Below, in pieces: positions 43,181 to 51,352 of a DNA stretch of 64,000 bases. The stretch is taken from positions 2,256,501 to 2,320,500 of the forward strand of contig NC_022524.1 in assembly GCF_000473245.1 (NCBI RefSeq). The letters are read 5' to 3'. The position numbers were made by a program, and so were the translations under genes. The notes beneath the pieces were generated by a model. That model was not told where the DNA came from, made no database searches, and saw only the letters and a list, made by a program, of their open reading frames with translations. Origin of the DNA: Bacillus infantis NRRL B-14911. GTDB lineage: Bacteria; Bacillota; Bacilli; Bacillales; Cytobacillaceae. Position 1 is the first letter of the stretch, and each line of letters begins with the position of its first letter.

Positions 43181-43426
43181 ATGGCGAAACGTATTGCGGT
43201 AGAACAATCTCTTACCAATATCCAGGAGGCACTCCGTGCGAAAGGTTATGATGTAATTGACATGAAAACTCAGGAGGATGCCCAGAATTGCTCCTGCTGT
43301 GTAGTGACAGGACTGGACTCCAATGTTATGGGGATGCAGGATACTTTCACACAATCTTCAGTCATCGAGGCAAACGGGTTATCGGCAGATGAAGTTTGCC
43401 AGCAGGTTGAATCAAGGCTTCAATAA
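43181..43426 (+). CDS. ykuS: UPF0180 family protein (YkuS)
   Basis: 81 residues, the same length as B. subtilis YkuS. The pattern IAVEQSLTNIQEALRAKGYDV, CSCCVVTGLDSNVMG and LSADEVCQQVESRLQ matches the UPF0180 family throughout. Function unknown. GAGGAGG precedes the ATG. Confidence 0.93.
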   Translation: MAKRIAVEQSLTNIQEALRAKGYDVIDMKTQEDAQNCSCCVVTGLDSNVMGMQDTFTQSSVIEANGLSADEVCQQVESRLQ

Positions 43427-43437
43427 ATGGCGCAGAA

Positions 43438-43504
43438 GACTAAAGGTTACTCTTTAGTCTTTTCTTTTATAAAAAGGCATTGAATCAGCTGATTCAATGC
43501 CTTT
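43438..43504. terminator. Paired terminators between ykuS and the convergent carboxypeptidase gene
   Basis: GACTAAAG/CTTTAGTC (43438-43460, plus strand, T-rich tail) and the near-perfect palindrome AAAGGCATTGAATCA/TGATTCAATGCCTTT (43473-43504), which serves the minus strand. Confidence 0.8.
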
Positions 43505-44657
43505 GTTTGATTCTGCGGTATAGTTTCCGTGACATAATGTAAAGAGAAGCCAGTAAAAGCACAAATACCATGTAAAAGACCCCTGACTTAACCGGTGTCT
43601 CCTCAATTTCCTGTGCCTGGACCGCTTCAGAAGGACCTGCAGCTTTTACGGCCTCCGGCTCGAGGGGGAAGATTTGAATCAGTTTTCCGCTTCCATCAAC
43701 GATTTTCAAAAGGCCTTCTTCTGTGACGATTTTTTCAAAATGATTCAGCGGTAATGTGACAAAGCGGTCTTTTCCGCTAAAATAAATCTGGTCCCCTTTT
43801 TGAAAGGAAGTTTCTTTGCTGATCACAGAAGACTTGAAACGGCTGAAGCCGTAGTCAAATAAGGTTTTTGTATCATTATAGATATCCCTCTTGAAATCTG
43901 CTTTCATGACGATGGCAGTCAGCTGGATTTTTCCGTTTTCTGCGGAAGTGGCCAGCGTCTGCTTGCTTTCGTTCACAAACCCTGTCTTTCCGCCGGTTAT
44001 CCCGGTATATGGCACTTCCCCTTTAAGCATCCGATGGTGGGTAAATATCGTTGTATCCCAGCTTTCTCCATCCCATGCGAGCTCTTTTGTCCCGTAAATC
44101 GTTCTGAAGGTATTGTTTTTCAAGGCATAGCTGGTAATAAGAGCCATGTCTTCAGCTGTCGTATAATGCCTTTCATCAAACAAGCCGTGCGGATTTGTAA
44201 AATGGGTATTATGGACATGCACTTCTTTTTCCAGGAATGTGTTCAAATTTCTCTCATACTCTTCTATATTTCCGTCAATATGCTCGGCAATAGCTGCAGC
44301 AGCATCATTCCCTGAGTTTATCAGCATCCCCTCGATCAGATGCCTGAGCGTTGTCTTCTCGCCTTCTTCTAAATAAACCTTAGTCCCTTCTGTTTCAACA
44401 GCACTCCTGCTGACAGTCACCATGTCATCCAGATTTCCTTTTTTTATAGCATAAATAGCGGTGGCAATCTTTGTCAGGCTGGCTGGATACATCCGGTCAG
44501 ATCCATTTTTGCTGTATAAAATAGCATTTGATTGCGAATCAATTAAAACCGCAGCCTCACTCACTATGGCAGGTTCTTTTTCTTCTTTTGCGACAGCGCT
44601 CTGTCCGGCGTGTACAGTAAGCATGAAAACCATTAAAGCGGATAAAAATTTCTTCAT
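43494..44657 (-). CDS. D-alanyl-D-alanine carboxypeptidase (low-molecular-weight PBP)
   Basis: 387 residues. Signal peptide (about 1-23), penicilloyl serine transferase domain with SLTKIATA (Ser-x-x-Lys, about 60), SGNDAAAA (Ser-x-Asn, about 115) and GGKTGFVNES (Lys-Thr-Gly, about 220). A C-terminal membrane helix (about 360-380) and RRIKQRH tail anchor it outside the cell. It trims the terminal D-Ala of muropeptides. The sequence is not close enough to DacA, DacB, DacC or DacF for me to name it. ATG follows a weak ribosome site. Confidence 0.88.
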   Translation of the reverse strand: MKKFLSALMVFMLTVHAGQSAVAKEEKEPAIVSEAAVLIDSQSNAILYSKNGSDRMYPASLTKIATAIYAIKKGNLDDMVTVSRSAVETEGTKVYLEEGEKTTLRHLIEGMLINSGNDAAAAIAEHIDGNIEEYERNLNTFLEKEVHVHNTHFTNPHGLFDERHYTTAEDMALITSYALKNNTFRTIYGTKELAWDGESWDTTIFTHHRMLKGEVPYTGITGGKTGFVNESKQTLATSAENGKIQLTAIVMKADFKRDIYNDTKTLFDYGFSRFKSSVISKETSFQKGDQIYFSGKDRFVTLPLNHFEKIVTEEGLLKIVDGSGKLIQIFPLEPEAVKAAGPSEAVQAQEIEETPVKSGVFYMVFVLLLASLYIMSRKLYRRIKQRH

Positions 44658-44815
44658 CTGTCAATCTCCATTTGCTGATTTTGATAGTGCTAAATTCCCT
44701 AATTTTGATTGTACCAAAATATTTTGCGGCAAATGGGCTTGTTTATGAATTGTTACAAAAATGAAAAATAACAGGTTTGGTGAATGTTGAGGCTGGGTAT
44801 ATAGCCGGCCAAATT

Positions 44816-44840
44816 GAAAAGCCATCTATTAAGATGGCTT
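44816..44840 (-). terminator. Terminator of the Gly/Cys-rich membrane protein gene
   Basis: AAGCCATCT/AGATGGCTT stem then TTTTC on the minus strand, about 70 bp past the stop. Confidence 0.75.
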
Positions 44841-44909
44841 CAAACAGTGTGCTTTTTTAAAAGCTGCATATTTAGTTTAAAAACACTTTTTATCCAGGGC
44901 TGCAAAGGT

Positions 44910-45896
44910 CTAGCTTCCCCCGCAGCCGCCTCCTCCTCCGCAGCTTGAGCAGCTGGATCCGCCCGAACAGTTCGCCCCCCCTGAACAGCTGCCGGAATCT
45001 GAATCATGATCAGTGCTGCAGGCAAAACCGGAACAAGAGGTCGCACCCGCATACCCGCTCTTCATCATTTCTACAGGAAGCACCTCTTCAATATGTGATG
45101 AATAATCATCATGCTCATATATCGAGAAAAATACGGCTGCCGGAAGAAGCATGCTCATATCATGTGAAGAAGAAATCCGCGTGAATGGCTTTTTTTCATT
45201 TTTGCTGAAAGTCATTTCTGCTTCCCTGATATCATTTTTGAGCTGCCGGATCAGATAAAGCTGAATTTCTCTTGCAGCTTCTCCATCCCTGAAATACTTT
45301 GCTAGAAGCTCTCCTTCAGATTTGGTTCTGAAATCATGCAAAATGCCCTGCTCAATCGGTGTTCTCAAAAATTCTCCCCAAATCAAGCGGCTGTTTCTGG
45401 CCGGAGAAAAGACCTGAAGGTAGACCCAGTCGAAAAAGGCTCTTTCCCCTGGGATGGGAACTATCTCCATATTGGGTGTGTGGTGCAAAAAGCTGTTGTA
45501 GAACTTTTTCGAGAAATCTTCATAATCTCTTGTGAACATAAGCATCTCATGCCAGACTGCATCCACTTTCCCACTGAACATCGGCACCGATTTCAAGATG
45601 CTGCTTAGCACAAAGAATCTTTTAAGCTCAAAGAATACCCAGTCAAAATGCTTTTCCGACCAGGAAGGATGCTCTTTCAGCATTCTATTTTTAATATTGG
45701 ACTGAAATCCGTCAGACAGTGCTTTTTCTAAATGCTGTGCAAGCGGTTTGGCCGCATCTTTTTCGATGCCAAGCCCTTCAGGCAATTCATCCGCATACAG
45801 CCTCGGACGCCTTTTTCCTTTATTGCCGCTGATGATAGAAACCGCCATACCGAAGATGAATACGAAAACGATGATAAATACAATGAAACCTGCCAT
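44910..45896 (-). CDS. Membrane-anchored GRDP-like protein with Ser/Gly/Cys-rich tail
   Basis: 328 residues from the ATG after AAGGAGGGGGAG. One N-terminal helix (about 3-24), then a soluble region whose motif DAVWHEMLMFTRDYEDFSKKF (about 120-140) resembles the glycine-rich-domain-protein (GRDP/DUF1399) family. The last ~45 residues are Ser, Gly and Cys with seven cysteines (SCSSCGGGGGCGGS at the end). Its function is unknown. The tail could bind metal or be cross-linked; similarity to azole-peptide precursors looks coincidental because no cyclodehydratase genes are near. Confidence 0.75.
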   Translation of the reverse strand: MAGFIVFIIVFVFIFGMAVSIISGNKGKRRPRLYADELPEGLGIEKDAAKPLAQHLEKALSDGFQSNIKNRMLKEHPSWSEKHFDWVFFELKRFFVLSSILKSVPMFSGKVDAVWHEMLMFTRDYEDFSKKFYNSFLHHTPNMEIVPIPGERAFFDWVYLQVFSPARNSRLIWGEFLRTPIEQGILHDFRTKSEGELLAKYFRDGEAAREIQLYLIRQLKNDIREAEMTFSKNEKKPFTRISSSHDMSMLLPAAVFFSIYEHDDYSSHIEEVLPVEMMKSGYAGATSCSGFACSTDHDSDSGSCSGGANCSGGSSCSSCGGGGGCGGS

Positions 45897-45956
45897 TCTC
45901 CCCCTCCTTATGACTGATACTACCATTATATTCTGTCATGCATGTTTTTTACAGGA

Positions 45957-45985
45957 AAAAACCGCCATTTTATCAATGGCGGTTT
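45957..45985 (-). terminator. Terminator of the nrnB-like gene
   Basis: AACCGCCATT/AATGGCGGTT stem overlapping the stop codon, continuing into T residues on the minus strand. Confidence 0.85.
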
Positions 45986-47190
45986 CCCTTGCTGGAATTC
46001 AGTTTTGCTTCAAGGAAGAAATCTTTTAAATAATCGATGAAATTTTCGTCTCTGGCCAGCCAGGCGGAATGGTTCCTTTTGAGGTCATGTTCCGCAGCCG
46101 TAAAGCTGTCATATTCTTCCCCTGCTGTTCGGCCATTCACATCAATTTTCCATGAGTCGTTGTCCTTGAAGATGAGGAAATGATCTCCCTTTCTGTTCTC
46201 ATAAAGAGAGCCTGAGCCGGATTCTTTGTGATTATGTTCATTTTTATAGGCGTCACCCTTAATGGGGTCTTCTGAAAAAACGTCTTTCACAAAAAGGGAA
46301 AATGCCTCTTCAGTCATGCTGCTGCCTGATGCTTTGCCATGCCCGCCGCCTCCGAACCTTCCTGCTATTTCTGAAACATCGATATGATCATGGATGGTCC
46401 TGTAGCTTATCCTTTTTCCGCCTATGCTGAGCAGGGCAATATAGTCCAGGTGAGGGAATTCCTTTCCAAGCTCATTGCCAAGCTCGGAGTGGTAAGACTC
46501 TGCGTGGACAATTCCCGCACAATGCTCCCCTATAAAAGCCTGGACGATTTCCCGCTTTTTTCTTCTCATATAACGTTCAATCTTGTCTTCTTCCATTTCG
46601 AGAAGTTTTTTCTCAAATTCATCAAACTCGAATGACGCGCTATCTTTCAGCCGGTCGAGCATCTTCTCTTCAAATTCTTCAATGGAAAGAAGGAAAAAGA
46701 GATCATTCAGCTGTTTTGACTTCATGTTCCCGTTCTGGTCCCATTCCCATGTATCATATTGCCTGACGAGCTCTACAAATTCTTTAAGTGCTTCTGTTGG
46801 GGTTATGTGGTCTTTCTTGATCAGATAATCGAAAAACAGGGACGTTGCAGAAGCAAGCCGTCCGTCATCATATTCCACGGTTACACTCGCCCAGCTGCTG
46901 CTGTTCAGATGCAGAGCGGATTTATGGTGATCGATCAGCTGCACGGAGCCTCCCTCCTTCTGCAGCTGGCTTAGCCGCTGTTCATTTTCTTCATTAACAG
47001 ATAAATCTGTGATCAGCAGTATATCCTGTTTCTTTTCTTTGTTTTTCAGCCGGTCCAAATGACGGCTTATCTGTATATCCAATCCGGAGACCGAATTATA
47101 GCGGACCTCTGCCTTGTCACCATATGCAAGCTTTGCTAATATTCCGCAGCCTATCCCATCAAGATCATTATGTGTAAATAATCGGTACAT
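45973..47190 (-). CDS. nrnB: DHH-DHHA1 phosphoesterase, oligoribonuclease NrnB-like (YngD)
   Basis: 405 residues from the ATG after GAGGTG; five upstream codons are open but unlikely. The DHH domain has FTHNDLDGIGCG (Asp pair), LLITDLSVN, and LIDHHKSAL (DHH, about 95); the C-terminal DHHA1 domain has GRFGGGGHGKASG, the GGGH motif that binds the substrate. NrnB degrades short oligoribonucleotides and cyclic nucleotides from the 3' end. An extra C-terminal module of about 90 residues (LKRNHSAWLAR) is also seen in YngD-type proteins. Confidence 0.88.
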   Translation of the reverse strand: MYRLFTHNDLDGIGCGILAKLAYGDKAEVRYNSVSGLDIQISRHLDRLKNKEKKQDILLITDLSVNEENEQRLSQLQKEGGSVQLIDHHKSALHLNSSSWASVTVEYDDGRLASATSLFFDYLIKKDHITPTEALKEFVELVRQYDTWEWDQNGNMKSKQLNDLFFLLSIEEFEEKMLDRLKDSASFEFDEFEKKLLEMEEDKIERYMRRKKREIVQAFIGEHCAGIVHAESYHSELGNELGKEFPHLDYIALLSIGGKRISYRTIHDHIDVSEIAGRFGGGGHGKASGSSMTEEAFSLFVKDVFSEDPIKGDAYKNEHNHKESGSGSLYENRKGDHFLIFKDNDSWKIDVNGRTAGEEYDSFTAAEHDLKRNHSAWLARDENFIDYLKDFFLEAKLNSSKGNRH

Positions 47191-47357
47191 ACTACACCTC
47201 GCCAAAAATGTTGTCCTGAATAGTGTGGTGAAACTTTCCTGTTTTATGCCTTTTACCCAGCTGGAACAAAAATTAAAAATATTTTGTGGAATAAGACAAG
47301 TTCCCCCGCCCCCCTGGCATATCTTTAATATAGATCAATTCAAAGGGGGATCTGTAT

Positions 47358-47813
47358 ATGCCATTTTTAGTTTTAAAAAGAAGTACCGTTATTTTCGCAC
47401 TGGTTCTGCTGGCAGCTGTCGTGTCGGCAACAGGCTGGTTTTTGCTGGGCAAGGACAGCATAAGTGTATTCAGCCAGGATAAAGCAGCGGCGGCTCCAAG
47501 AGAAATACACATGGTCACAGGCGAATTCAAGGCGACGCTGCCTGATGGAAAGGAACTTGAAGCATACCGCTGGGATCCTGGAACGATTTTCATCAAGGAA
47601 GGCGAAGAAGTCGTTTTAAAGATTTCCGGCATCAACGGCATGGAACATCCGTTCATCATTGAAGGAACTGATATAAAAGGGATCGTGAAAAAAGGCGGTG
47701 AAACATCAGTGCTGGTCAAGATTGATAAAGAAGGCATTTACCGCCTGGTCTGCCTTACCCATCCTGATAGAGACAGCAACGGGCCGATGATCGGGTATAT
47801 TGTTGTGGATTGA
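47358..47813 (+). CDS. Membrane-anchored cupredoxin-domain protein
   Basis: 151 residues. An N-terminal signal anchor (about 9-32) is followed by a cupredoxin beta-barrel (about 50-151). The likely type 1 copper ligands are His in MEHPF, Cys in LVCLTHP, His in the same loop and Met in GPMIGY. It would act outside the membrane in electron transfer or copper handling. AAAGGGGG lies seven bases before the ATG. It is monocistronic; the region after it is non-coding. Confidence 0.82.
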   Translation: MPFLVLKRSTVIFALVLLAAVVSATGWFLLGKDSISVFSQDKAAAAPREIHMVTGEFKATLPDGKELEAYRWDPGTIFIKEGEEVVLKISGINGMEHPFIIEGTDIKGIVKKGGETSVLVKIDKEGIYRLVCLTHPDRDSNGPMIGYIVVD

Positions 47814-47819
47814 AAGGAA

Positions 47820-47846
47820 CCACCGCACCTTTTGATGGCGGGTGGA
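47820..47846. terminator. Hairpin after the cupredoxin gene
   Basis: CCACCGC/GCGGGTGG stem just past the stop. No T tract follows, so termination here is uncertain. Confidence 0.35.
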
Positions 47847-47998
47847 CAGATTCGGGAATAGAATACGCCGGCATTGTGTTTTTTCTGCTTGAAAGGAAGA
47901 ATATCGGAGTGCCTATTAGATTAAACAAACGGCGTTTTTTGAGGAGACTAGTGTGGAATTAAGAATCTAAGACCGGAGTGCTTCACGGATTCTTTCTG

Positions 47999-48466
47999 AG
48001 ACCTTCTGGCAAGCAGTTTACGGAACAGAGTGCCTCATATCATCCAGATGAGACACTTTGGCAAGTATTATACAAATTAGCGAGATCCAGTACAGCCGAC
48101 TAAGACCCTCTGGCTAGCAATTCTCAAATCAGAGGGTACTAGTTCAGCTGACTAAGACCCTCTGGCTAGCATTTTTCAAATCAGAGAGTACTAGTTCACC
48201 CGACTAAGACCCCCTGGCTAGCAATTCTCAAATCAGAGGTTACTAGTTCAGCCGACTAAGACCCTCAGGCTAGCAATTCTCAAATCAGAGGGCACTAGTA
48301 CAGCCGACTAAGACCCTCAGGCTAGCAATTTTCAAATCAGAGGGCACTAGTACAGCCGACTAAGACCCCCTGGCAAACACTCCACAATTCAGAGGGCTTT
48401 TGATCAGCCGACTGAGACACTCGACCTATACAGTCCAGTTTGCCCGAGCAAAATTTCAACTCAATG
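47999..48466. repeat. 52-bp tandem repeat array, about nine units
   Basis: The AGAC motif recurs exactly every 52 bp at 47999, 48051, 48103, 48155, 48207, 48259, 48311, 48363 and 48415. Units 3-7 are close to identical (TAAGACCCTCTGGCTAGC.. then AATCAGAGGGTACTAGT); those at both ends are degenerate. Each unit holds a CCCTCTG/CAGAGGG hairpin with a 17-nt loop. The period is not a multiple of three and stop codons occur in every frame, so it is not coding. Confidence 0.9.
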
Positions 48467-48497
48467 AATAAACCTCAGTTATGTTTCCCGATTAAAT

Positions 48498-48538
48498 AAA
48501 AAGAGGATTCCAGCGCATCAGGCTGGAACCCTCTTTTT
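48498..48538 (-). terminator. Terminator of the LysM-CAP gene
   Basis: AAAAAGAGG-TTCCAGC/GCTGGAA-CCTCTTTTT stem. Confidence 0.85.
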
Positions 48539-48576
48539 CCAAGATACATTTGCTGTTCAGTATAGCCAATGCCTTC

Positions 48577-49200
48577 CTATCGCCCAATAAACATCTGTGT
48601 CCAGTAATGCCCGTAGCTGCCTCCTTTGGCATATCCGACGCCGATTTCGGTGAAGCTGCTGCTGAGGATGTTTTTGCGGTGGCCTTCACTGTTCATCCAG
48701 GCGGTGACTGCAGCCTGTGGTGTGGATTGTCCGGCAGCGATATTTTCCCCTGCTGTCCTGTAGGAAATTCCAAAGCTCTTCATCATATCAAATGGTGTAC
48801 CATAGGTTGGTGAGTTGTGATCAAAATAGTTTTTGTTGATCATATCCTGGGATTTGTACCTTGCAGTCCTTGAGAGCTCCCAGTTGGACTTAAGTGGCTT
48901 CAGGCCGTATTTCGCCCTTTCTTTGTTTACCAGCTGGACTACCTGTTCTTCGGCAGATTGTTCGGCTGCTGCTGAAGGAATGGTGATCCTCTGGCCCGGA
49001 TAAATGAAATGAGGGTTTGTGATATGGGAATTCAGATTGATGATTTCTGTAATGCCCGCCTGATATTGCTGGGCTATTTTCCACATCGTATCCCCTTTTT
49101 GTACTGTATGTACGGTTGAAGCGTCCGCTGTTAAGCGCGTTCCAAAGACAAAGGTGACGGAAAGCAATAAAATGATAGAATATTTCAGTAATGTTTTCAT
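48577..49200 (-). CDS. Secreted LysM-CAP domain protein (YkwD-like)
   Basis: 207 residues from the internal ATG that begins a signal peptide (MKTLLKYSIILLLSVTFVFG); the 33 codons upstream are not protein-like. The LysM module (about 30-75, HTVQKGDTMWKIAQQY) binds peptidoglycan, and the CAP domain (about 85-207) has VQLVNKERAKYG, YFDHNSPTYGTPFDMM, GENIAAG and HRKNILSSSF. It is the wall-anchored counterpart of the lipid-anchored CAP protein at 14894. The ribosome site is poor. Confidence 0.88.
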   Translation of the reverse strand: MKTLLKYSIILLLSVTFVFGTRLTADASTVHTVQKGDTMWKIAQQYQAGITEIINLNSHITNPHFIYPGQRITIPSAAAEQSAEEQVVQLVNKERAKYGLKPLKSNWELSRTARYKSQDMINKNYFDHNSPTYGTPFDMMKSFGISYRTAGENIAAGQSTPQAAVTAWMNSEGHRKNILSSSFTEIGVGYAKGGSYGHYWTQMFIGR

Positions 49201-49384
49201 ACTGCTATTTAACCAGATAGATAGTCTCAGAGCCAGCGGTAATTCCTGGCCATTTTTGCGGGATTTGCCCTCTCTGATGAAACCTGGAAGTGGAGTCAAA
49301 TATTCATAAATGTTTCACAAAGCTGCACTCAAAGGCCTTTTTGCACTCCATCAATTCCTATATAATGGAAATGAGGTGAGAACT

Positions 49385-50434
49385 ATGTTGTTGTCCATTA
49401 AAAGGTATGATAAAGCTACTTTTGCAGTACTTGCAGGCATGGTAATCGCAGCAAATTGCCTGCTTTATCGGACATCTTATTTAGCTCCTGTCCCTAAGGG
49501 AGTTTATTGGGGCACTTTGGCGGATTTGTATATTGTCCTGCCGGCTTTGGTTTATTTTCTCCTTTTAAGGAGAAAACACTCTATTCTATATTTAAGCCCC
49601 GTCCTTTTTGCCGCTTATGTACTCTCACAAGTGATTATCCCTGACGGGCACCTGCAATCAGCCAATATGCTGCAGTTTATGCTTATTCTCGGGGAAATCT
49701 TTATCTTCTCGGCTGCAATACTGGGAAACAAACAAAAAATATGGCAATTTTATAAAGAACTTAATAGGCGGAACACCCATGATTCTTTTCTGAAATACAA
49801 TTTGGACAAAGCAGCCGGAAAGTATTTTTCTGATTCAGCGGCTCTCAGGCTTTTAATGTCTGAAATCGCCCTTTTCCACTATTCCTTATTTTCTTGGAAA
49901 AGAAAGCCTCTGACAGACACTGGCACTGTATTTACCTATCATAAAAAGAAAAGCTCAGCGGCCGTTTACATCATGCTGATTCATGCAACAGTTCTTGAAT
50001 CGGTTGGACTGCACTTCTTTCTGCATCAATGGAATGCGGTTATTTCTTATATTCTTCTTATAGTGAATGTGTATGCAGTTTTATATTTCATCGGAGAGCT
50101 GCATGCAATGCGGCTGACCCCTTATCTATTGACACAAGAAGTCCTTTTGCTGCAAACAGGGCTTTCCAAAAGCATGGAAGTGAAGCTCAGCAATATTGAA
50201 AGCATATCTTTCTATGAAGGTCCCGAAAAGTTTACAAAAAAAGAACTGCAAACTCTCTATGATGCAAGGGCCATCGACTTTATGCAGGAAAAGCCTCAGA
50301 TTGAAATCAGGCTTAAAGAGCCGGGAAAAGTACTGATGCCTTTCGGAATAGTCCAGCAGGCTGACCGGATTGTTCTGGACGCTGATGAACCGCAGGCATT
50401 CGCTGAAGAACTTAAATCCAGACTTCCAAAGTAA
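49385..50434 (+). CDS. Polytopic membrane protein with cytosolic C-terminal domain
   Basis: 349 residues from the ATG after GAGGTG. Five or six helices in the first ~240 residues (LAGMVIAANCLLY, YIVLPALVYFLLL, SYILLIVNVYAVLYFIGE), then a soluble C-terminal part (about 260-349, KLSNIESISFYEGPEKFTKKE). It resembles Bacillus membrane proteins annotated only as hypothetical. Function unknown. Confidence 0.7.
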   Translation: MLLSIKRYDKATFAVLAGMVIAANCLLYRTSYLAPVPKGVYWGTLADLYIVLPALVYFLLLRRKHSILYLSPVLFAAYVLSQVIIPDGHLQSANMLQFMLILGEIFIFSAAILGNKQKIWQFYKELNRRNTHDSFLKYNLDKAAGKYFSDSAALRLLMSEIALFHYSLFSWKRKPLTDTGTVFTYHKKKSSAAVYIMLIHATVLESVGLHFFLHQWNAVISYILLIVNVYAVLYFIGELHAMRLTPYLLTQEVLLLQTGLSKSMEVKLSNIESISFYEGPEKFTKKELQTLYDARAIDFMQEKPQIEIRLKEPGKVLMPFGIVQQADRIVLDADEPQAFAEELKSRLPK

Positions 50435-50465
50435 GAAAAGCCGTCCACTGATTGGACGGCTTTTC
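50435..50465 (+). terminator. Terminator of the membrane protein gene
   Basis: GAAAAGCCGTCC/GGACGGCTTTTC stem; almost symmetric. Confidence 0.8.
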
Positions 50466-50512
50466 TTAGTATTTACTGGCTCTGTCCGGCATTTCTGCCA
50501 TAGGTCCGTTTT

Positions 50513-51337
50513 TTATTTTTTCCACCAGCTGTCAAACATGGAAGCAGGCAGCTGTCTTTTATGTTCGGTGATCAGGTATCTCTTTTCGATCTTTTCGGCA
50601 GATTCAGGTGAAACCTCTTTTCCTTCCAGGTAATCATCCAGCTCATCATAGCTGATCCCCAGCTCAGTCTCATCCGCCTGTCCCGGCTTATTATCAAGAA
50701 GGTCGGCGGTAGGGGTCTTGAGATAGAGGCGTTCTTCTGCACCCATTTCCTTCAGGAGCGCCTTACCCTGGCGTTTCGTGAGACCTGTTAGAGGAAGTAT
50801 GTCTGCTCCGCCGTCGCCATATTTCGTAAAGAAGCCGGTAACTGCCTCTGCTGCATGGTCTGTGCCGATGACAAGAAGTCCTTCCTGGCCGCCAATAGCA
50901 TACTGGGCAATCATGCGCATCCTGGCTTTTACATTACCCTTATGATAATCAGACAAAGGCTCGCCTTTTGTGATGGTGTCAAATTCTTCTTTAACGGCAT
51001 CTACAGCATTTTTTACATTAAAAGAGTATTCAGTGTCGGCTTTGATGAATGAAAGAGCAAGCTGTGCGTCATCCTCATCCTGCTGCACTCCATACGGAAG
51101 GCGGACGGCTATGAAGCGCACTTCATGCCCTTCACTCCTCAATTCCTCCACCGCCATCTGGGCCAGCCTGCCGGCAAGGGTTGAATCCTGTCCGCCGCTG
51201 ATTCCGAGCACATAGCCTTTTGCCTGGGAGGCCACCAGGTAATCTTTCAAAAATTGGACTCTATTTCTGATTTCTTCAGAAGGATTAATTTCTGGCTTTA
51301 TATTTAACTCTTCCATAATTCTTTTTTGCAGATTCAT
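50513..51337 (-). CDS. nadE: NH3-dependent NAD+ synthetase NadE
   Basis: 274 residues. Adenylates deamido-NAD with ATP and amidates it to NAD+. The PP-loop is SGGQDST (about 45); other motifs are [11 protein letters not shown] and [21 protein letters not shown], which bind ATP and metal. No glutaminase domain is present, so ammonia is used directly. It is the third gene of pncA-pncB-nadE: the gap to pncB is 15 bp. Confidence 0.96.
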   Translation of the reverse strand: MNLQKRIMEELNIKPEINPSEEIRNRVQFLKDYLVASQAKGYVLGISGGQDSTLAGRLAQMAVEELRSEGHEVRFIAVRLPYGVQQDEDDAQLALSFIKADTEYSFNVKNAVDAVKEEFDTITKGEPLSDYHKGNVKARMRMIAQYAIGGQEGLLVIGTDHAAEAVTGFFTKYGDGGADILPLTGLTKRQGKALLKEMGAEERLYLKTPTADLLDNKPGQADETELGISYDELDDYLEGKEVSPESAEKIEKRYLITEHKRQLPASMFDSWWKK

Positions 51338-51352
51338 TTTGTTTCTCCTCCT

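Noticed and set aside
44910-45060. Thiazole/oxazole-modified peptide precursor (microcin-like tail)
   Set aside because: The Gly/Ser/Cys run is the end of a 328-residue membrane-anchored protein, and no cyclodehydratase or dehydrogenase genes are near.
47999-48466. CRISPR array
   Set aside because: Units are repeated over their full 52 bp with no unique spacers, and no cas genes are in the window.
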